From an archaeon (GTDB lineage Archaea > Asgardarchaeota > Hermodarchaeia > Hermodarchaeales > Hermodarchaeaceae): 11,552 nucleotides of DNA. Below, one piece after another: positions 6,693 through 11,552 of the stretch. Both the position numbers and the translations under genes were made by a program. The stretch is from contig JABXGV010000061.1 of assembly GCA_016550485.1 (NCBI GenBank), positions 1 through 11,552 of the forward strand, read 5' to 3'. The notes under the pieces were generated by a model. That model saw only the letters and a program-made list of their open reading frames with translations, did not search any database and had not been told where the DNA came from. The first letter of the stretch is position 1. Each line of letters begins with the position of its first letter.

Positions 6693-8264
6693 ATGTTGTC
6701 TACCAAGCAGCTGATACACATCATTTACGACCGATATTGCAAGCCACGGCTGAAACAACTAGAGGATCCTCTGGGAACGCAAGAGAAAATTCTCCGCAAG
6801 ATTCTGAGCCGAGCCAAGGATACCGCCTTTGGCAAGCAGCATGGCTTCGCGGACATCGCCTCAATTGACGAGTTCCAACGCCACATCCCGGTCACAACGT
6901 ATGATTATATGCAGCCCTTCGTTGCCCGGACGATGGCGGGCGAGGAGAACATATTGTTTCCGGATAAGACGATGTGCATGTTAGTCACCTCGGGAACCAC
7001 GGGTACCCCCAAATTGTATCCATTCAGCGAATACCGCGTCAAAGAATTTATCTTTGGTGCCTTCGAAACAACAGGTTACTATGTAGTGCACACGGGCAAT
7101 TACGATTTGATGGAGGGGAAAAGACTTACTTTTCCTGCTCCACCGTCCTTGGGCGAGAAAATCGGCCAGTACGACGTCGCCTTCTATTCCGGAGCACTTA
7201 CAGTTGCCCCTATCCCACCAGAGCTGCAGAAATTATTAGAAGGAAGAGAAAGCCGGCGCGTCCCACCACGAGAAGTTGATACGATTCTGGATTGGGATAA
7301 GAAATTCTATCTCACCGCGCGCTACGCGGTTGCAGCGGATGTCCGTTCAGCCGTGGGTCTTACCTCTAACATGGTGTCTCTCCTTCGCAAGATTAGTACT
7401 GAGTACCTCGACCGCCTCCTTGCTGATCCGGAACTTGATGCGGAGACCAAAGCAAGGCTTCGGGACGTCTCAACCGATGGGGTGCTAAATCTCCAAGAGC
7501 TTTGGCCTAAACTCAGCCTCCTTATTTCATCAGGTGTGTCTGTAACGCCGTTCCGGCGCATCATCCGGAAGCTGATTGGTGACGTAGATATCTGGGAGGG
7601 TTACTTGGCCACGGAGGCAGAACTAGGTGGGATGATTTTTCCGGACAAGGGTATGATTCCGAATATTTCGCGTGTGTTTTTCGAGTTTATTGCTGACGAT
7701 GTGGAGGGCGCCGAACCTATCCCGCTAAGCGATGTGAAACTACGAACACCCTATCGTGTGCTTATTACGACCTTTGGCGGATTTTATCGGTATGACATTG
7801 GTGACCTTGTCGAGTTTACTGACATCCAGACCCCTGTGTTCACTGTTATCAGTAGAAAGAAGAGCATTGTCAGCCTAGCAGGGGAACGGTTAAGCGAGGA
7901 AATCATTCTCCGAGTGTTGGAACGAGCATGTGAACAGCGTGGGATCGGGTTCATCGATTTCGCACTTTTACCTGAGATTACAGAGGACGTGATTCGCTAC
8001 CATATATTCATCGAGTTCACAGAACCTCCTGACGACCTTGAGGAGTTCACAGGTGATATCGATGCGCGCTTAGCACGTGCGAACATCCATTACGCCGCGC
8101 AACGCCAAGCTAATGTGTTACATCTACCGGTCATCATCCCAGTTCAACCTGGTGGATTTGAGGTCTTGCTTAGGAAGATGAAGAAAGTGGTCGGGCAGAC
8201 GAAGGTACCTCGACGCCTCACGCCAGATCTCATCCAAATGATTCCCACTCTGAAAACCAAGTGA
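6693..8264 (+). CDS. GH3-family acyl-adenylating amide synthetase, copy 2
   Basis: This is a second ATP-dependent acyl-acid amide synthetase candidate, 523 residues, closest to copy 1 (51 of 72 residues identical in the N-terminal block counted). It keeps an intact ATP loop TSGTTGTPKLYPF (99-111), LTSNMVSLLRKI (223-234), WPKLSLLISSGVS (271-283), motif III YRYDIGD (365-371), the hinge SLAGERLSEE (394-403) and the C-terminal GQTKVPR with Lys504. Motif II reads YLATEAELGG (304-313): Ala replaces the Gly of copy 1 after the catalytic-region Glu, and the Trp is lost, which should reshape the acyl pocket. The start chosen, ATG 6693 (MLST), aligns exactly with copy 3 (MLSR); GTG 6687 would add two residues and has AGGT at 6675-6678 at better spacing (8 bases), so it remains possible. 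All expected nucleotide-binding residues are present, so the enzyme is probably active. The substrate is unknown. Confidence 0.9.
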   Translation: MLSTKQLIHIIYDRYCKPRLKQLEDPLGTQEKILRKILSRAKDTAFGKQHGFADIASIDEFQRHIPVTTYDYMQPFVARTMAGEENILFPDKTMCMLVTSGTTGTPKLYPFSEYRVKEFIFGAFETTGYYVVHTGNYDLMEGKRLTFPAPPSLGEKIGQYDVAFYSGALTVAPIPPELQKLLEGRESRRVPPREVDTILDWDKKFYLTARYAVAADVRSAVGLTSNMVSLLRKISTEYLDRLLADPELDAETKARLRDVSTDGVLNLQELWPKLSLLISSGVSVTPFRRIIRKLIGDVDIWEGYLATEAELGGMIFPDKGMIPNISRVFFEFIADDVEGAEPIPLSDVKLRTPYRVLITTFGGFYRYDIGDLVEFTDIQTPVFTVISRKKSIVSLAGERLSEEIILRVLERACEQRGIGFIDFALLPEITEDVIRYHIFIEFTEPPDDLEEFTGDIDARLARANIHYAAQRQANVLHLPVIIPVQPGGFEVLLRKMKKVVGQTKVPRRLTPDLIQMIPTLKTK

Positions 8265-8281
8265 CCACGCATAAGACAAGA

Positions 8282-8289
8282 TAAATATA
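8282..8289 (+). promoter_or_regulatory. Candidate archaeal TATA box before GH3 copy 3
   Basis: TAAATATA is the best TATA-like match in the gaps of the array. Archaeal spacing predicts a transcript start near 8312-8315, leaving a leader of about 45 bases that contains the AAGGTGA ribosome site. It suggests copies 3 and 4 can be transcribed separately from copies 1 and 2. Confidence 0.35.
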
Positions 8290-8348
8290 GCGCCTAGGTA
8301 GAGAAGAGCCTACAACTGCTGGAAACAGCACTTTTAGCATCAGTAAGA

Positions 8349-8355
8349 AAGGTGA
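8349..8355 (+). promoter_or_regulatory. Ribosome binding site of GH3 copy 3
   Basis: AAGGTGA ends 4 bases before ATG 8360. The GGTGA core is an exact match to the usual archaeal anti-Shine-Dalgarno; the spacing is slightly short. Confidence 0.6.
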
Positions 8356-8359
8356 ATAC

Positions 8360-9925
8360 ATGCTTTCTCGAGAGGCTGTCGTAAAGGCGTTTTATGACAA
8401 GTATTGCATACCTACTATAAAGCGGCTAGAAAACCCTGCTGCCGCACAACAAAGATGCCTGCGGAGAATTTTGAAACGCTGCAAGGACACAGTCTTTGGC
8501 AAAAAACATAGCTTTGCAGACATCAAGTCTATCGAAGATTTTCAGCGCGAGGTCCCCATCACCACCTATGAGGACATGAAGCTGTACACCGCTCGTTGCA
8601 TCCAGGGTGAAGAGAACATCCTTTTCCCAGACAAGACTGTAAGCCTGGTAATGACCGGTGGAACTGCTGGCAGCCCCAAGTTGTATCCATTAAGTTCTTA
8701 CCGCGTTGAGGAGATTGTCATGGATGGTCTAAGGGCAGGAGCGTACAGCGTCGTTCATTCTGGTCACTATGATGTGATGGATGGGAAGATACTTGTTCTC
8801 ACCACCCCTCCAAGGCTAGGTGATGGGGTTGGTGGATACGATGTCGCATTTATGACTGGAGCACTTGGCGCTGCGCAACTTCCGCCTCAGCTCCAACGGT
8901 ATCAATCCAGTGACGAGCCACGGCGCGTACCCCCCAGAGAAGTAGACAAGATTACCGATTGGGACAAGAAATTCTATATCACTGCACGATATGCTGTAGC
9001 AGAAGATATTCGCTCAGCGGCAGGTCTAACGTCAAATACCGTCTCGTTATTACGTAAAATTAAAGCAGAATATCTAGACCGTCTACTCGAGGACCCCGAG
9101 CTAGACAACGAAACAAAAGTAAAGCTCCGAAAAATATCCCAAGATGGCATTGTAGACCTTCAAGAGCTGTGGCCAAACTTTCGCATCTTCTCCTCGGGCG
9201 GAGTGTCGATTACCCCGTATCGACGTATAATTCACGACCTTCTAGGCGATGTGTCTATCTGGGAAAGCTATGGAGCAACTGAAGCGTCATTGGGCTTCCA
9301 AGTTTTTGCCGATAAAGGCATAATTCCTCCGGTTGATACCACCTTCTTCGAGTTCATCCCTGATGAGGAGGAGGGAGCCGAGCCGATACCTCTGTCTGAT
9401 GTGAAACAGGATACACTGTATCGTGTCCTGGTAACAACGAATGGCGGCTTCTACCGTTATGCTATCGGGGACATCATCACATTCAGTGAGTTGGACCCAC
9501 CCGTCTATGGAGAGATTAGTAGGAAAGGCGCTTTAGTGAGTCTTGCAGGAGAGCGAATGTCAGAGGAAGTAATACTTCGTGCTCTAGACCGGGCATGTGA
9601 GCAGCATGGTATAGGCTTCGTCGAGTTTGCCTTATTACCAGAAGTCACATCAAGCTTTAGCCGGTATCTTATCTTCGTCGAATTCACCCAGCCGCCCAGT
9701 GACTTAGAAGAATTCACCGCTGTTGTAGACGAGCAATTGATACACTTGAATATGTCTTATGCCCCGCAGCGTCAGGCTAACGTGATATCCTTGCCTGTCA
9801 TCATCAAGGTTAAACCTGGTGGATTTGAATCACTACTTCAGAAACAGGAAAAAGTCTTAGGGTCAGGTAAAGTCCCACATCTATTGACACCTGAACTCAG
9901 CCGCCTACTTCCCACTCTTAATTAA
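8360..9925 (+). CDS. GH3-family acyl-adenylating amide synthetase, copy 3, with altered ATP loop
   Basis: A full-length GH3 paralog of 521 residues. Domain order is as in copies 1 and 2: ATP loop region (98-110), LTSNTVSLLRKI (223-234), WPNFRIFSSGGVS (271-283), motif II YGATEASLG (304-312), motif III YRYAIGD (365-371), hinge SLAGERMSEE (394-403) and C-terminal GSGKVPH with Lys504. Two changes stand out. The ATP loop reads TGGTAGSPKLYP, with Ser to Gly and Thr to Ala compared with TSGTTG. Motif III carries Ala where copies 1 and 2 have Asp (YRYA for YRYD), although the ribose-binding Asp of GD is kept. The final Arg of KVPR is His. The glycines and the loop Lys are intact, so activity is plausible, perhaps with other kinetics or substrate. 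Start ATG 8360 is set by AAGGTGA four bases upstream. It shares LKRCKxTVFG and YGATEAS with copy 4, its probable sister. Confidence 0.9.
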   Translation: MLSREAVVKAFYDKYCIPTIKRLENPAAAQQRCLRRILKRCKDTVFGKKHSFADIKSIEDFQREVPITTYEDMKLYTARCIQGEENILFPDKTVSLVMTGGTAGSPKLYPLSSYRVEEIVMDGLRAGAYSVVHSGHYDVMDGKILVLTTPPRLGDGVGGYDVAFMTGALGAAQLPPQLQRYQSSDEPRRVPPREVDKITDWDKKFYITARYAVAEDIRSAAGLTSNTVSLLRKIKAEYLDRLLEDPELDNETKVKLRKISQDGIVDLQELWPNFRIFSSGGVSITPYRRIIHDLLGDVSIWESYGATEASLGFQVFADKGIIPPVDTTFFEFIPDEEEGAEPIPLSDVKQDTLYRVLVTTNGGFYRYAIGDIITFSELDPPVYGEISRKGALVSLAGERMSEEVILRALDRACEQHGIGFVEFALLPEVTSSFSRYLIFVEFTQPPSDLEEFTAVVDEQLIHLNMSYAPQRQANVISLPVIIKVKPGGFESLLQKQEKVLGSGKVPHLLTPELSRLLPTLN

Positions 9926-9928
9926 AAA
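9918..9928 (+). promoter_or_regulatory. A/T-rich TATA-like stretch at the end of GH3 copy 3
   Basis: TTAATTAAAAA covers the stop codon of copy 3, about 100 bases before copy 4. It could serve as a TATA element or simply be an A/T-rich gene end; nothing separates the two. Confidence 0.15.
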
Positions 9929-10004
9929 GCTGACTAGCACAACCATTTAACCAAGCAGTACAACTTTGACTCGTATTCAAAAGGCAATGTTGTGTCGTTA
10001 TCGC

Positions 10005-10009
10005 GAGGT
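10005..10009 (+). promoter_or_regulatory. Ribosome binding site of GH3 copy 4
   Basis: GAGGT lies 10 bases before ATG 10020 and 13 before ATG 10023. It sits inside the alternative frame opening at ATG 9987, arguing against that longer start. Confidence 0.45.
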
Positions 10010-10019
10010 TAGAAAAATC

Positions 10020-11552
10020 ATGATGGCGCGGGGTGCAATACAGGCTTTTTATCAGCGCTTTTGTGAACCTAGATTACAGCGTTTTGAGAATCCGGTTGCT
10101 GCGCAGGAGAGATGCTTGCGGAACATCTTGAAGCGCTGTAAAAACACGGTTTTTGGTAGACGATATGGTTTCTCAGACATAAAATCTGTGAAGGATTTCC
10201 AGCGAAGGGTTCCTGTCACAACATATGAGCGTATGCAGCCCTACATTAGTCGGTGTGCGAACGGGGAACAGAATGTACTGTTCCCTGATAGGGTAATCAT
10301 CTTTCTTGCTACATCGGGTACTGCTGGAACTTCCAAGTACTTCCCGCTGGGCGAGTACCGTATACGAGAGTTCCTCAGGGACAGCATTATTGGGGCTGCA
10401 TTCTATATTGTTCAATCAGGGAATTACGAAATCATTGATGGCGCGGTATTAACCATAGCTGCAGCTCAAAAGCTTGGCCAGAAGATAGGTGAATACGACG
10501 CCGCCCATTTTTCAGGCGCGATTCCAAACGCCCTACGTTCACCACAGATGCAGATACCACAAATTAAAGTATCGAGCAGACGTGTTCCGCCACCGGAGGT
10601 CGATGAAATAGATGACTGGGAAGAAAAAGCCTACCTTACTGCACGGTACTCAGTGGCAGCCGATGTTCGGTCATCTAGTGGAGTGACCTCTAAGGTCGTT
10701 TCCCAACTACTCAGGACAAAACGGCAATATCTCGATCGCCTTCTAAAAGATCCTAAGCTAGACGAGAAGACCAAGGTGAGGCTCCGAGAAGCTTCTTCCG
10801 ACGGGGACATTGACCTGAAAGAAATTTGGCCCAATTTCATAGTGTTCGGCGCGGGTGGCGTGTCCCTTACGCCCTATCGACGAATGATTCACGACCTGCT
10901 AGGTGATGTAGATATCTGGGAAAGCTACGGAGCCACCGAGGCGTCTATGGGTCTCCAAATTTGGCGAGACAAGGGGATAATCGCTATGGTCGACCGAACG
11001 TTCTTTGAATTTATCGAGGAGGATAAGGTTGAAACCGAGCCTATCCCTCTTAGCGATGTAAAACGTAACACCCTCTACCGAGTTTTGATCACGAACAGTG
11101 CTGGGTTCTACCGTTATGAACTTGGCGACTTGGTGTCCTTTAGCAATCTTGACCCGCCAGTTTTCGACCAGATTTGTAGGAAGAATGCCCTTGTGGATGT
11201 CGTTCAAGAGCGGATGAGTGAAGAAGTGTTTCTCCGCGTTCTCACCCGAGCCTGTGAACAATTCGAAATCGGTTTTGTGGATTTTGCCCTATTACCCGAA
11301 GTTACTGAGGAAGGTAGTCGGCACATCCTTTTTATCGAATTCACAGAACTCCCAAGCGACCTTGAAGAATTCACGAGCGTTGTCGACCACCGCTTGGGCA
11401 TGGCTCATCACATGTACTTCAAGAGACGAAAGCATAATCACTTATCACGCCCAGTCATAATTCCAGTTCAACCTGGTGGCTTTGAACAGATGCTACGACA
11501 CCTAGGAAAGGATCCTGTTCAAGGAAAAGTCCCTCGTCTTCTGACGCTCAAA
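10020..11552 (+). CDS. GH3-family acyl-adenylating amide synthetase, copy 4, 3' partial and diverged
   Basis: The frame is open from ATG 10020 to the right edge, 511 codons with no stop; the paralogs predict only about ten more residues. Motifs: ATP loop TSGTAGTSKYFP (98-109, Pro before the Lys replaced by Ser), VTSKVVSQLLRTK (222-234), WPNFIVFGAGGVS (270-282), motif II YGATEASMG (303-311), motif III YRYELGD (364-370) and C-terminal QGKVPR with Lys503. It is the most unusual copy: the hinge SLAGERMSEE of the other three reads DVVQERMSEE (392-401), losing the Gly, and the later QRQANV block is replaced by KRRKHNHL (468-475). The core nucleotide-binding glycines, motif III Asp and C-terminal Lys remain, so it is either an active enzyme with a different lid or one drifting from catalysis. 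An in-frame ATG at 9987 would add 11 residues absent from the paralogs; GAGGT at 10005-10009 supports 10020 (or 10023). Confidence 0.88.
   Translation, partial: MMARGAIQAFYQRFCEPRLQRFENPVAAQERCLRNILKRCKNTVFGRRYGFSDIKSVKDFQRRVPVTTYERMQPYISRCANGEQNVLFPDRVIIFLATSGTAGTSKYFPLGEYRIREFLRDSIIGAAFYIVQSGNYEIIDGAVLTIAAAQKLGQKIGEYDAAHFSGAIPNALRSPQMQIPQIKVSSRRVPPPEVDEIDDWEEKAYLTARYSVAADVRSSSGVTSKVVSQLLRTKRQYLDRLLKDPKLDEKTKVRLREASSDGDIDLKEIWPNFIVFGAGGVSLTPYRRMIHDLLGDVDIWESYGATEASMGLQIWRDKGIIAMVDRTFFEFIEEDKVETEPIPLSDVKRNTLYRVLITNSAGFYRYELGDLVSFSNLDPPVFDQICRKNALVDVVQERMSEEVFLRVLTRACEQFEIGFVDFALLPEVTEEGSRHILFIEFTELPSDLEEFTSVVDHRLGMAHHMYFKRRKHNHLSRPVIIPVQPGGFEQMLRHLGKDPVQGKVPRLLTLK

Larger units (their letters stand above)
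5005..11552 (+). repeat. Tandem head-to-tail array of four GH3-family paralogs
   Basis: Four homologous genes start at 5005, 6693, 8360 and 10020, a period of 1688, 1667 and 1660 bases. They align over their whole length with almost no gaps. By hand count over a 72-residue block ending at the ATP loop, copies 1 and 2 share 51 residues, 1 and 3 share 44, 1 and 4 share 42, and 3 and 4 share 41. Copies 1-2 and copies 3-4 share group-specific features (TSGTTG against T-S/G-GTAG; YxxTE-G/A against YGATEAS). The intergenic spacers show no obvious similarity. This indicates old duplications rather than recent copies. The array may continue past the right edge. Confidence 0.9.

Noticed and set aside
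6974..7488. Two plus-strand frames inside GH3 copy 2
   Set aside because: Alternative frames of a well-supported gene, not resembling any protein.
9987..10019. Longer N-terminus for GH3 copy 4 from ATG 9987
   Set aside because: Adds 11 residues with no counterpart in the other copies and overlaps the likely ribosome site at 10005-10009.
10899..11261. Minus-strand frame of 120 codons within GH3 copy 4
   Set aside because: Fully antisense to a gene with strong motif support; no recognisable protein.
10020..11552. GH3 copy 4 as a broken pseudogene
   Set aside because: I translated the frame through to the edge and found no stop or frameshift; all major motifs occur in order, so it is treated as an intact partial gene.
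5005..11552. Auxin or jasmonate conjugation as the function of the GH3 array
   Set aside because: The family name derives from plants; nothing here shows a plant hormone substrate, and pocket residues differ among the copies.
1..11552. tRNA, rRNA, CRISPR arrays, insertion sequences or attachment sites
   Set aside because: Looked for by eye on both strands; no regularly spaced repeats, transposase motifs, terminal inverted repeats or RNA gene sequence seen.

Overview
All genes in this window lie on the plus strand and look prokaryotic: compact, with short gaps and Shine-Dalgarno cores of the GAGGTG / AAGGTGA type. A probable F420-dependent luciferase-like oxidoreductase, the GGTG-type ribosome sites and strikingly eukaryote-like lysine catabolism enzymes suggest an archaeon, perhaps of the Asgard group. 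That placement is an inference (about 50 %); no rRNA, tRNA or other marker gene is present to settle it.

Layout. (1) Positions 2-2377 hold two adjacent genes that together equal the eukaryotic bifunctional enzyme AASS (LKR/SDH): lysine-ketoglutarate reductase (5' end cut by the window edge), then saccharopine dehydrogenase (glutamate-forming). As a pair they convert lysine plus 2-oxoglutarate via saccharopine into 2-aminoadipate semialdehyde plus glutamate. (2) Positions 2474-4943 hold an unrecognised six-helix membrane protein, a luciferase-like-monooxygenase-family (probably F420-dependent) oxidoreductase, and a highly charged 168-residue protein of unknown function. (3) From about 5005 to the right edge there is a head-to-tail array of four paralogous genes of the GH3 family (ANL superfamily acyl-adenylating, amide-forming synthetases). 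Three are complete and the fourth is open to the window edge, lacking only about ten residues. The copies start 1.66-1.69 kb apart with gaps of roughly 95-125 bases.

The GH3 array is the most remarkable part. GH3 enzymes are best known from plants, where they join carboxylic acids such as jasmonate or auxin to amino acids. Here four diverged copies keep the overall fold but differ at the ATP loop, at the residues after the TE of motif II, at the acidic position of motif III and, in copy four, at the hinge. This looks like diversification into several substrate specificities. A link with the neighbouring lysine pathway (an amino acid or aminoadipate as conjugation partner) is attractive but rests only on proximity.

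No stretch over 300 bases lacks a gene. I saw no RNA gene, CRISPR array, insertion sequence or credible minus-strand gene.
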